Below are positions 1-9,153 of a DNA stretch of 25,105 nt, in pieces. The notes under the pieces were generated by a model. It did no database searches. It had not been told where the DNA came from and saw nothing but the letters and a program-made list of their open reading frames with translations. This DNA is from Actinomortierella ambigua (taxonomy: Eukaryota > Mortierellomycota > Mortierellomycetes > Mortierellales > Mortierellaceae). The DNA is taken from assembly GCA_016098155.1 (NCBI GenBank), contig JAAAJB010000528.1, forward strand, positions 1 to 25,105, in the 5' to 3' direction. The translations under genes and the position numbers were made by a program. How positions within the stretch are numbered: position 1 is the first letter of the stretch; every line of letters begins with the position of its first letter.

Positions 1-33
1 TTCTTGTTCATTCTCTCTTCCCTTTCTTTTCCG

Positions 34-61
34 CCCCCCCCCCCCCCCCCCCTTTTTTTTT
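34..61 (+). repeat. Homopolymer C(19)T(9) tract in an intron
   Basis: Nineteen consecutive C (34-52) run into nine T (53-61), directly before the AG of the 3' splice site at 62-63. It acts as the polypyrimidine tract of the plus-strand gene. Its length is prone to slippage and to sequencing error. Confidence 0.85.
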
Positions 62-63
62 AG

Positions 64-553
64 ATACACAATCCAACGGCATGGATCAAGGGATGGTGGC
101 ACCATCGATGCCATCCAACTCGAAGTGCCTCGATCGCTTCGGTTTGGCACGCGCGACGAAATGCGCGAGATCGCCCAGAGGATGGGTTGGGCTATTGTCG
201 AGTATCTCTATACCTACTATGATGTCGAGGCCGACAGTCGTGTCACTGCCTTGAAGGAGAATCTTTCATCGATCGCTGAGCTCTCCAAGAGCGTAGCACC
301 ATCTTCACCGGCATCACCACGCAAGGCTATGTTAACCCGCCCATCCAAGAAGCAACAACAACAACAGCAACAACAACAACAGCAACTCTACCGATCCCAC
401 TCGGCACTGTCTTTGGCCTCAAGTGAGAATGGAGGAGTCGATGAAAGTGGCGATGAATGCGACTCGAAAGAATCAAGAATTCAACCACCCTCTGACAACG
501 CTGATCAATCGTCATCTAGGCCGGCTTTGTTAAGAAAGTCGAGTCGTTTGTAG
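64..553 (+). CDS. 3' terminal exon of an N-formylglutamate-amidohydrolase-like protein (5' part outside the window)
   Basis: A 3' splice site (pyrimidine tract then TTAG ending at 63) opens an exon that begins with the last base of a codon and reads to a TAG at 551-553. There is no in-frame ATG before the conserved segment, so this is a terminal exon whose gene starts left of the window. The first about 50 residues (IQRHGSRDGG, then DAIQLEVPRSLRF, then a helix ending EYLYTYYD) resemble the C-terminal part of the N-formylglutamate amidohydrolase fold, where a D-x-IQ-hE motif precedes the last helix. That assignment is from memory of the family and is moderate at best. The remaining about 90 residues are low complexity: a run of 11 Gln (CAA/CAG, about 353-386), then a Ser-rich and acidic tail with no domain I recognise. 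The gene is convergent with the PPR-like gene, with 164 bp between the stop codons. Confidence 0.5.
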
Positions 554-717
554 ACTGAGCAATACCCCCTTCCCTTGATACTATGACAAAAATACCAATT
601 TTTTTGAAGCCCAAAACGAGGAAGTGGTTGGTATGTTGATGTTTTTCTTGTTGTTTGTTAAAAGTACAATGAAGGGGAGGGTGTTTATAGGAAGAGATAC
701 ATGGAGAATCTCCTCTA

Positions 718-3700
718 CTAAGCAGAGGCAGACGATGAGAGCTGGTCAACATCTACGGTGGACGCCAATGTTGTTGCAGAAGTAGCAGAAGTTGCTGCAG
801 TGGTTGCTGCGGCTGATGCTGCTGCTGCTGCGTTCGCGGCAGCGGCCGTCTTCCTCGCGAGTTGGTCCAGGCTTGCGAGCATCCTGGGGGTCGGCGTTCG
901 GATGCCATACACGCGCTTCATCCGCGAATAGATGCCATACGCTGCTCGCCCGGTCTCGAGTCGGTGTGCATACACCGCAATCGCATCTTCGACGAGCGTC
1001 ACGTCCAGAGCCACTCCAGAGACAATCAACTCGGCCACGATCGCTTGGCCACGATCGATATCCTGCTCCCGCTCTACCACCTGCTCCAACAGTCGGTGGT
1101 ACAGCGCCAGATCCGAGGCTTGGCTCGTCAGATACCCTCCTGCGTTTGAGCCAGCACCGGTGCCTTTTGTCCTTGCCGTCGCCATCGTCGTCTGTTGCTG
1201 CTGCTGCTGCTGCTTCATGAGCTCAAACACCCGATGGCCCGTCCGTCCATCGGCCTCGTCACAGCTCTTGGCCATCAGCATTCGAAACACATCTGGCCGC
1301 GGGACACTGACCTCGGCCTCCATCACGCCCTCCAGCAGACGCACGGCCGGCCGCACGCCATACATGCGCACATACTCGCCCATCAACAGCTCAAACGTCT
1401 CCCCGTGTCGCGCAATCTGCCAATGGTCAAACGCGCCAGTGGCCATCGATCCCTTTGGGCGAGTCAGCACCTGATCGCCGTGACCAAAAGAGGATTTTCG
1501 CCGACTCTCCTTGCCAGAAAGCATCGCTACCGCCAACTCTTGAAACCATCGCTCCGCCAAGGGCCGGTCACGGTTCAGCAGCGCCGCCTTAAGCAACGCG
1601 CGGTACGTCTGTGCATTCGGCCGCAACCTGAGTGTCGTCATCACCTCCAGGATCCCCATCGTCGTGTCCGGCAACGGGATCTGCCCCTTGGCCATCGTGC
1701 CCACCAATAGCGCATTGATGTGTCGGATCTCATATGGTATCTCCAAATAACCCATCGACTCAAAGATCCGAAACGCTCCCGGGATGTTCATATGGTTCAT
1801 GTAGCACACCATCAGGTCGTGGTACAGCCTCGATTGGTCCACCTTGGTGACTGCCTGGTCGGAGTACGCCTCTTGCTGCATCGCTTTCGACGACATGTCG
1901 TGCGAGTGACTTGCGGTGGTGGGTGATAATGTCAACACCATGGAAGAGGCCGCAGTGTCGGGCTCTGAAAAGTCTTGAGCGGCCTTATCCATGCCCACGA
2001 GCATCCTCCGAATCTTTCTCGCCAACGACAGGTCGCCATACTTCGCTGCGAGGCCCAGCATGGCGTGTAATAACCCAGGCATTGGTGTTACGCCAAACAC
2101 CTCTGTTAGCTCCCGATATACGCCCATGGCCTCCACCAACTGGCCGGACTTGACCATCCCACCAACCAGTCGCTGGAGGCTCTCCGGTGTCGGCACTCGG
2201 TCGTGGACGAGCATTTTTTGCAGAACCGTCAGTGCCATTCCAAAATCGGCTTCTGTGACTAGCGCTTCCAGATACATGTCGCATAGTCCATTTTGCACTG
2301 GTGTTAGCCACAACGACAAGGACGACGAAGAGGGGTCGTCAGAGTCATGCTGACCTGTGGGCGAGTGGGTTCCGTGGCGACTGCTTGAGCCAGGACCACT
2401 GGTATTGGAACCACTCGGCCATGACGTTAACATGGAAGAGGGCTGAAGTGCCGGGGCACCAAGGACCTGGAACATTCTCTTGGCACGGCCCATGTCGCCT
2501 TCTCTCAACGCCTGAACAAGCACCTCCTGACATCCAATGTTGGTTAGGGTCCTGAGTGCCGCGACTTGAGCATCGATCCCTGAATGTTGGCTGTGATGGT
2601 TGGAGGACGATGGGGATGCAGAGTGCGGGTGGTGTTTCTTGTCCTTTTTGACCACTGTCTTCGCGATCGAGCTTGACGGTGATGATGGTGACGATGAAGA
2701 TGATGACGACGATGAGGAGCCACTCTCGAGCCCAACAGTATCCGACAGCTTGGATCCATCGCGCATGGCGTCCAAACTGGACGAGAGGAGACTGACCAGC
2801 GCCTCCGCCTCGCCAGATCCTGCCGAGAGACCCATGAACCGAACCAGCTTGTGGAACATATTTGGGTCCATCGTCGATGTCAACGCTACTGACGGAGAAC
2901 CAGAAGAACGCGGCGACGAAGGGTGCAACTGTCCTAACCAGTCGCGGAATACTTCGGCCGCCCGTTGCGTCGCACGAGGATCCTGCTCGCCACTGCTCAA
3001 GGCGTCCAAGAGTAGAGGGTAGAGTGACGCCTTAATCATTGTCGTCGTCGCCCTTGTCGCCGTCATAGACCCATGGTCTCCCTCAATACCACTATCCACT
3101 GCCAGCGGTTCAGCCGTCTCGAGTAGTCGCTCTCGCAGTCCCGCCAGCTCCAATCGCCATCGGTCATTCGGTATGCCCAGCGATGCCGGGACTTGAACCC
3201 GGCCACGCTGTCGAGCCGACAACGTCCCGAGCGTCGCAGGCGTCGCATCAGCCGACGATGATGACGACAAGGATGCATCCACGAGTGCGCTTTCAGCCAT
3301 CTGAAGCGCGCCCTGCACATCTCCACCTGCCAAACAGGCCAATGCCAGCTCGACCTGGACATGGATCATGGGTCGCCTCACCAATCGTGACTGCATTTGC
3401 TCCATCGCCTTGGAGCCCGCCATCACCTGCTGCCAATCTCGAGCCTCGTATGCCTCGTGGATCCAGAGCTCATAGAGCTCCACCACGGGCCGTCGCCCCA
3501 GTCCTTCCAGGCAAGCGGCCGTCTCTTGAATCCACTGTACGATCGGCTCTGTCGTCTCCATTGTCAATGCTCCTCCTCCTCCTCCTCCTCTGCGAGCACG
3601 GCCTGCCTTGGTCGAGTCATGCTGGTGCTGGTGATGATGCAGAATCTGCTGTTGTTGATGCTGTAGCTGTTGTTGAGCCTTCCAATGTCGGATCCGCGCC

Positions 3701-4593
3701 TCTGTCAAAAGCACCAGTCCTTCATCGGGGATCTTGGCCGCCATGGCCAGCGGTCGCTCCAAAGCCAACGCATGCATTTGGGCCAGAGTCGCCCAGTCGT
3801 CATGATGCCACAGCCACAGGATCCAAAGCCCCCAGTCTGCACTGGTCAACGCCTCGAGGCTCTGCTGCTGTTGTAATAGTTGCTGATGCTGTTGTTGTTG
3901 TTGTTGGGACGAGAATGTTTTTGAGTTGTCCTCTCCATCGCCTACGCTTGCTGGGGCAAACACTACTCGCCAGAGTTGTTGAAGGGCCGAAAGCGGCGGC
4001 ACAATCGCCGAAGGCGTGGTATGGTGCCTCCGCTGCAGCTGCTGCCGAAATTCTTGCGCCTGTTTTCGAAGCCATGTTGGGAACCGGCGGGTGTCTAGCT
4101 TTGGCTCTGCTGCCGTTGAGTAGATGAGGTATCGCAGGTTGGTCACGCCCATAGGTGATGGTTGTGGTGATTGTGATGTTAATACCGAGGCGGTAGATGA
4201 TGATGAAGTGGAAGGCGTCTTTGGGGCCAGTCCCCAGGACCCAAGATCGACAATTGGTCCTGGACGTAACGGCCGAGATCCATGGTGTCCGCCGTTGATC
4301 GAGCGAGTCCGTTGTTTGCCCCGGCTCGTCCCACTCGACGACTTTGTTGCCATGGTTCGAGCGGAGCAGACATTGCGCCCTGTCGTCATAGAAGATAGTG
4401 ACGGGATGGTTGTTGTCCGCGACGAACTAGAGAGCGGGAGCCTGCGTGGAGACATGGACATGGCACATGCGAGACAGACCGAAGGCGAGGAAGAAGACAA
4501 AGACGACAGTGTTGGTGTGGTGGTGGTGGTGAATCGAGCGCGTCCTGTCAGGTTGAGCGTTGCTCTTTCCAGGGCGTCCTGGATCCAGTGCAT
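718..4593 (-). CDS. Large helical-repeat (PPR-like) protein, probably mitochondrial
   Basis: A single uninterrupted minus-strand reading frame of 1291 residues runs from ATG at 4593 to TAG at 718-720. The frame is open for 12 more codons upstream, but those lack an ATG and follow a 3' splice site (CTTTACAG, AG at about 4647-4648), so I take the intron as lying in the 5' leader. The N-terminus is rich in Arg, Ser and Thr and nearly free of acidic residues, which suits a mitochondrial presequence. Degenerate 35-residue helix pairs typical of pentatricopeptide repeats are visible at about residues 765-860 (ALTVLQKMLVHDRVPTPESL; LVEAMGVYRELTEVFGVTP), 925-1030 (GAFRIFESMGYLEIPYEIRH; LRLRPNAQTYRALLKAAL) and 1150-1240. 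Long linkers of Gln, Ser and His and an Ala/Thr-rich C-terminus separate these blocks. PPR proteins bind organellar RNA. Which RNA this one binds, or whether it is an orthologue of a named factor, cannot be seen. Confidence 0.7.
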   Translation of the reverse strand: MHWIQDALERATLNLTGRARFTTTTTPTLSSLSSSSPSVCLACAMSMSPRRLPLSSSSRTTTIPSLSSMTTGRNVCSARTMATKSSSGTSRGKQRTRSINGGHHGSRPLRPGPIVDLGSWGLAPKTPSTSSSSTASVLTSQSPQPSPMGVTNLRYLIYSTAAEPKLDTRRFPTWLRKQAQEFRQQLQRRHHTTPSAIVPPLSALQQLWRVVFAPASVGDGEDNSKTFSSQQQQQQHQQLLQQQQSLEALTSADWGLWILWLWHHDDWATLAQMHALALERPLAMAAKIPDEGLVLLTEARIRHWKAQQQLQHQQQQILHHHQHQHDSTKAGRARRGGGGGGALTMETTEPIVQWIQETAACLEGLGRRPVVELYELWIHEAYEARDWQQVMAGSKAMEQMQSRLVRRPMIHVQVELALACLAGGDVQGALQMAESALVDASLSSSSSADATPATLGTLSARQRGRVQVPASLGIPNDRWRLELAGLRERLLETAEPLAVDSGIEGDHGSMTATRATTTMIKASLYPLLLDALSSGEQDPRATQRAAEVFRDWLGQLHPSSPRSSGSPSVALTSTMDPNMFHKLVRFMGLSAGSGEAEALVSLLSSSLDAMRDGSKLSDTVGLESGSSSSSSSSSSPSSPSSSIAKTVVKKDKKHHPHSASPSSSNHHSQHSGIDAQVAALRTLTNIGCQEVLVQALREGDMGRAKRMFQVLGAPALQPSSMLTSWPSGSNTSGPGSSSRHGTHSPTGQHDSDDPSSSSLSLWLTPVQNGLCDMYLEALVTEADFGMALTVLQKMLVHDRVPTPESLQRLVGGMVKSGQLVEAMGVYRELTEVFGVTPMPGLLHAMLGLAAKYGDLSLARKIRRMLVGMDKAAQDFSEPDTAASSMVLTLSPTTASHSHDMSSKAMQQEAYSDQAVTKVDQSRLYHDLMVCYMNHMNIPGAFRIFESMGYLEIPYEIRHINALLVGTMAKGQIPLPDTTMGILEVMTTLRLRPNAQTYRALLKAALLNRDRPLAERWFQELAVAMLSGKESRRKSSFGHGDQVLTRPKGSMATGAFDHWQIARHGETFELLMGEYVRMYGVRPAVRLLEGVMEAEVSVPRPDVFRMLMAKSCDEADGRTGHRVFELMKQQQQQQQTTMATARTKGTGAGSNAGGYLTSQASDLALYHRLLEQVVEREQDIDRGQAIVAELIVSGVALDVTLVEDAIAVYAHRLETGRAAYGIYSRMKRVYGIRTPTPRMLASLDQLARKTAAAANAAAAASAAATTAATSATSATTLASTVDVDQLSSSASA

Positions 4594-5562
4594 GCCCGCA
4601 TCGTGCTGATCCGCGCCAGGTGCCACCAATTGATGCGCCCTCCGCCTGTAAAGAGGAAAATAATGATGGGGGGGGGTTCGGGGACGAAAAAGGAAAAAAA
4701 AAGAGGTAGTTGGTAAGTCTCTTGATCCACGAAGCCCAAATCCACGGATCGGATCTGCTCATATGCGCAGATAAAGTAGAAAATGCGCCCATCACATTGT
4801 GTAAAAGCGGTGACAGGTAATAAATACGTGCCTGGAGCCTGCAGGCTTTGCCAAGGATGGTCTAGGGCCCTGTCGTGTGCGCGGCAGGCATGACCTCGAA
4901 AGCGACAAGGCGATCGAGGTGGGCCATTGCATAGCATTGGTTCTGCTCATGGCTTTTCGTAGCAGGCAAAGGCGAAACGAATCACGCGCGCGCAAAACAA
5001 AGGAATGGTGTTTTGGGCAAGCTGATTCGATTCACAGAGCAAAGGAGGAAATGGCACTGTGGGTTCCCTTGTGAGTCCTTGCCCTGGAGCGGAAATGAGT
5101 ATGCAGGTGGAAATGGGGGCCAATGGGAGGGCAAAGGTATGTGTATCCAAGAGAGATAGAGGGAAGTAGCGAAAAAATAAAGCTGGTCCAACGAGAAACA
5201 CGCCGAGCCAAGCACGGGACAGACAGCAGTGTTAGGATCGATAGGTAACACCTCTTGATCCGATTGAGGTGAGAGGGTGAGAGAGGAAGGTGAGAGTGGG
5301 TGAGTGGGTAGGAAAGAAGGGAGCTATGAGGGTGGGAGGGAATGAGTGTTGTTGTGAAGTTCGGACAAAGGAGGAGGGCCCAAAAGAGAGTGTTCTCCGA
5401 AGGTACCGTTTCTCCGAGCGTTGTTGAACAAACAGTCCATGCTCTTCTCTCTCTCTCTCCTTCTCCATGCGCCTGCTGGCATAACAGGAAACACAAGCCA
5501 CATTTGGCAATTTTTTTTTATTTGCCTCTTTGGGATTGAACTTGAAAACCTCACTTGTGTTT
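4594..5562. other. Intergenic: 5' leader and promoter of the PPR-like gene plus 3' flank of methyltransferase A
   Basis: No protein gene is supported here. On the minus strand a good 3' splice site (CCTCTTTACAG) ends at about 4647, 54 bp upstream of the chosen PPR start, which implies a leader intron. A possible upstream exon (4825-4995, basic and Ser/Leu/Arg-rich) ends at a GTATTT donor, but it joins out of frame, so I did not add it to the coding sequence. The stretch 5250-5350 is purine-rich on the plus strand (CT-rich on the minus strand), as is usual for promoter or leader DNA in this genome. The remainder shows nothing recognisable. Confidence 0.5.
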
Positions 5563-6875
5563 TTAGGGCCGTCGTGCCTTCACCACCACAAAGTGGATCC
5601 AGCCCGACGCGGCTAGCCACCGCAACCCCCTCACGAGGCCCCGATACGTCCAATGGACGTTCGGTTTGACCAACCCGCCAAACTGCCCAAGCTGGGCCTC
5701 GATATGGTCCGCCAGCCCGGCAAAGACGCGTTCCTCGACACACTCAATCTCAATGTCCTGGAACCCAACCTCTTCCAGATCGTGACGGTACTCCGCCAGC
5801 GACTTCATGTTCGTCGGCGGCACCTGTATCGCCTCAAACACCTTTTCAAACACCCACCGACCAACCGCCGATGTCGGAGCAGGCTTTGCCAGCACCATGT
5901 CTGCCATGGCTAGACGGCCGACCCCGCCTGGTTGCAGGTACCGGAACGCATTCTCCAAAAATTGGCGTCGTGTCCGATAGTGGTACGCCGAGTCGATCGA
6001 GACCACATGAGTGAAGAATGATTTTCCTTCCCCCGTGCCTGTTGCTCCTCCAAGGACCTGCGGGTGTGCAGCCAGAAACTCGGGCAACTTGGACGCATCG
6101 GCCACGTAGAGTGCAATCTTGGTGTCCCCAACATCTGAATGCTTGACCAGCTGCTCGGCAGCATGATGCTGGATAGACTCAATGGTAATGCCCGTGATCT
6201 TGCCCGGTTTGTACTGCTGCGCCATGTACACATCCTGGTCACCACACCCAAATCCGACATCTAAACAATAGAGGGCGTCAAGTGGAGTTGTATGCGTTAG
6301 GAAGACTGGCCCACTCACTGCACCCAAAATCACAAGCCAAGCAAACAGACTTGAGAGTGGATAAGGTTCATACCTAGGATCGAGCTTTGCTCGTTGATGC
6401 CAATATCGTGCACAACCTTGCGGACAAGTGCCTTGCAGGCGTCTCGGAATGGCAGTCGTGTTGTGCGCTGCTGTTGTTCGGACTTGTCTGGCCACAGGCC
6501 CATGTTAAACCACCATCCTGTGACCTCGAGATTCAAGAACGCATGCTGGAGGCCATACATAGTCCGTTGATCTAGCAGTCTAGACGAGGCATCGGTATCC
6601 TCGTCTGTCGCCCTTTGTTCTTGCAGCGTGCCATGAAGCACATCCAAGCCCACCTTGTCAGGGCTACGCGACACAAGACCCACCAACTCCTGAAACGGGC
6701 CCGAGAGTGGTGTCTCGGCGACGACAAAGCCGATCAGGATACCCAGCAGTGTTGTCGAGAGCGTGTGGGCGAGAGATGTGGAAGTGGTGTAGGATGTCAC
6801 AGCTAGCGCGAGAACAAGGCCCGCGAAAGAACCGAGTCTCACGCTTCCCGAGAGTGTCTGCTGCAGATTTCGCAT
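5563..6875 (-). CDS. Class I SAM-dependent methyltransferase, membrane-anchored (paralogue A)
   Basis: Two exons: 6875-6374 and 6260-5563, joined across a 113-bp GT-AG intron (GTATGA donor, TTGTTTAG acceptor). The product is 399 residues. The ATG at 6875 opens MRNLQQTLSG; two hydrophobic stretches follow (about residues 14-50), so the protein is probably anchored in a membrane. The body has a pre-motif with the W-x-x-MGLW pattern seen in small-molecule methyltransferases, then SAM motif I created exactly by the splice (LDVGFGCGDQ, residues 167-176). After it come KITGITIESIQHHAAEQL, ADASKLPEF, the acidic motif VSIDSAYHYRTRR and GRLAMADM. The fold belongs with the UbiE/rebeccamycin/sarcosine-type O- or N-methyltransferases, but the substrate is not evident. 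It lies 188 bp downstream of its paralogue on the same strand. Confidence 0.85.
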
Positions 6876-6945
6876 GTCGTTTTTTCTCAATGGATGAAAT
6901 GAGTTGTTTAAATGAGAATGAAGTTGGACAAAGAGGAGAAAAGTG

Positions 6946-6969
6946 GCGACTTTGCGACTTCGCGACTTT
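6946..6969. repeat. Three tandem copies of an 8-mer GCGACTT(T/C) upstream of methyltransferase A
   Basis: The units occupy 6946-6953, 6954-6961 and 6962-6969 (plus-strand GCGACTTT, GCGACTTC, GCGACTTT). They lie 71-94 bp upstream of the ATG at 6875, in the 188-bp gap between the two methyltransferase genes. They may be a clustered transcription-factor site or slippage; the sequence cannot decide. Confidence 0.6.
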
Positions 6970-7063
6970 GTAGCCGCATTGGGGGAAATGACGTGAGAAC
7001 AAAGGGTATTGGATTGGGCACAAAATAGAGGCGAATCAAAAATTTTACTTTTGGGTTGCAGCA

Positions 7064-8887
7064 CTATTCGGGCCGCTTTGCCTTGACGACTATGAACTGC
7101 ATGGTCTTATTTCGATCCACATACCGCAGGACCTTTTGCAACATCCAGAACCTCCATCCGATCCGTGGCCTCACTAGCCCGACGCTCTTCAGCACCTTCA
7201 GCTGCGTTGCTATAAAATCTGCCCACCCTAAAAAGACCTGGCCTTCCACGGCCTCAATCTCAATATCCACGAACCCGACCTCGATCAGGTCCTGCCGGTA
7301 TGCTTCCAGTGTCTTCATGTTGTCGATGGGCACCTGGAGATAGAGTTGACCAAACTGTCGCAGCAGCCACCCCTTGACACCTGTTTTCGGTGGATCCCAT
7401 GCTGGGATTACATCCGCCATTGCCAGACGTCCCTTGCCCGGCGCCAACGCCGCATACGATTGCTCGAAGAACTTCCGCCGCGTGTTGTAATGATAGGCCG
7501 AGTCGATTGAGATGATGTGTGTGAAATACCCATCTTGGCCGCTCTGCTCGCCGTGGATTCCTTGCACTTGAGGGTGCTCCTTCAAGAAATCGAGTAGGTA
7601 GCTAGCATCTGCCACATAGAGATCCACTTTCGTGGTCGGGATCCTGTCGCGACTGTTTAGTACAAGCTGCTCAGCCGCGTGGTGCTGAAGAGGTTCAATC
7701 GTAATGCCCGTGATGCGTCGAGGCCGGTAGAGCTCGGCCATGTAAACCGTCTGATCGCCACACCCAAACCCGACATCTGCTCCCGTTGTCGTGAGTGAAA
7801 AGAGAGAGAGAAAGAAAGAGAGAGAGTGAGTGAGAGAGTTGAGCGTGGGAGGGTTTTTTTCCCGCGTTCAAGGGTGTAGCCGTACAAAAAGGGGGATTAG
7901 GGCACGGCACGCACAAAAACGACATGCATGCACTACGTTTTCCCCTCTTCCCCGTTTTTTTTCCTCTCACGACTCCCCTTGACAACTCATACCTAACAGG
8001 TGACTTGTTGCATCAATCCCGAGACCGGAGGTGACCTTGCGAACCATGGCCTGGCACGCCTCGCGATATGGAACCTTGGTCCCATCCATCGGCCACAGAC
8101 CCATGCCCAGCCATCCACCAGTTACTTCGACGTTGAGGAACGTGTACCGTAGCCCATACTTGAACATCCGGCCGCCAGAGTGTCGTACAGGTGCCGTCAT
8201 AGGTGAGGAAGCTCTTACGCCACTATTCGATAATGATGATGATGTAGGCTCTGCCGTTGTCCAGCCTTCTGGGGTAGCTACTGTCATTGTTCCTGACCCT
8301 CCTCCCCCTCCTCCTCCTCCACTCTTGCCGCCCACGTCTTGACCACTTGCATAGGTCCATGCCGTCCCCTCCAAAATATCAACTCCGAACTGTCGCGAAT
8401 CCGCGAGGCCAAACAGTCGCAAAACTGGGTCCACGAACGGCGTTTCCGAGAAGAGGATCCCAAGCATAAACCCCAGCAGCAGTGTTGCCATCACCCCGAA
8501 CCACGTCTCCGACAAGGTCTTCTTCCACGGCAACTGTGAGAGCCCAGCAGCGAGAGACGACATCGCTTGCAGCAGATTGTTCCCCTTGTCCATCGGCCAG
8601 AGTGAGATCAGGGAGGGTGGTACATAGAGGGTGCGAGGTCCAAACCCTGCTAGGGCTGGGAAGACCAAAGTGTTTGTGTCGTCATCGTCGTGGTCGCCGT
8701 TCTCTGGAATCAATGTCGATGGAGAGACGACCGGAAGGCTGCTGCTGCCACCTCCCTCAGTGACAGCGGTGGTCTGTTGCGGGTGAAGGGAGCTCTGAAT
8801 CTGGTAGTGGTGGCGGAAGGACACAAAACAAAGTATGCTAAACAAGACGACGAGCGCTACCCTTCCGGCTGTGCTTGCGATAGACAT
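7064..8887 (-). CDS. Class I SAM-dependent methyltransferase, membrane-anchored (paralogue B)
   Basis: Two exons: 8887-7993 and 7776-7064, joined across a 216-bp GT-AG intron that contains a purine-rich GAGAGA tract (about 7800-7835). The product is 535 residues. An N-terminal signal-anchor (VALVVLFSILCFVSF) and a second hydrophobic stretch (GVMATLLLGFMLGILF, about residues 130-145) place it in a membrane. A linker with a Gly run (about 8300-8330) is specific to this copy. The catalytic half parallels paralogue A: VEVTGGWLGMGLW, SAM motif I LDVGFGCGDQ (residues 298-307), RITGITIEPLQHHAAEQL, ADASYLLDF, ISIDSAYHYNTRR and GRLAMADV. The intron interrupts the same position of motif I (L followed by G|AT) in both genes, so they arose by duplication after that intron existed. 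The substrate is unknown. Confidence 0.85.
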
Positions 8888-9153
8888 TCTTTTGTTTTTA
8901 TTTTGTGTCCACTGATGATGAAGTGGCCAACTTGGTGCAAAGGTGTTGAGTTGTAGTGGTGAAACGAAAGAAAGTGTTTAAAAAAAAGGGGGGGGGGGGA
9001 GAACCTGGTGAAATAGTGGCCTTTTATCCCATCAGCACAGCTCTCGCAAAATCGCCAAAGGGCAGAGGACAGCAAAAACGGGTTTTTTGATGTGAACAGT
9101 TTGTTTTACTACACTTTATATGGACGGGTGGGAGGGGGGGGAAGGGATGATGT
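8888..9153. other. Short intergenic region: promoter of methyltransferase B and 3' flank of SF3A3
   Basis: This 266-bp gap has G-runs at about 8989-8999 and 9133-9140 and T-rich tracts on the minus strand. No coding sequence, RNA gene or defined regulatory motif is visible. Confidence 0.5.

Noticed and set aside
3179..3252. A tRNA gene
   Set aside because: Only the T-arm is convincing. The acceptor stem has mismatches, the anticodon loop lacks U33 and no A-box is present.
3183..4127. 314-codon plus-strand ORF
   Set aside because: It lies wholly antisense to the PPR-like coding sequence, has low-complexity Leu/Val/Pro composition and no motif. It is a shadow of the Gln/Ser-rich codons on the other strand.
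4792..4995. Basic 67-codon minus-strand ORF as exon 1 of the PPR-like gene
   Set aside because: It joins in the wrong phase at the only reasonable donor, so it was not added to the CDS. It is kept as an open question in the findings.
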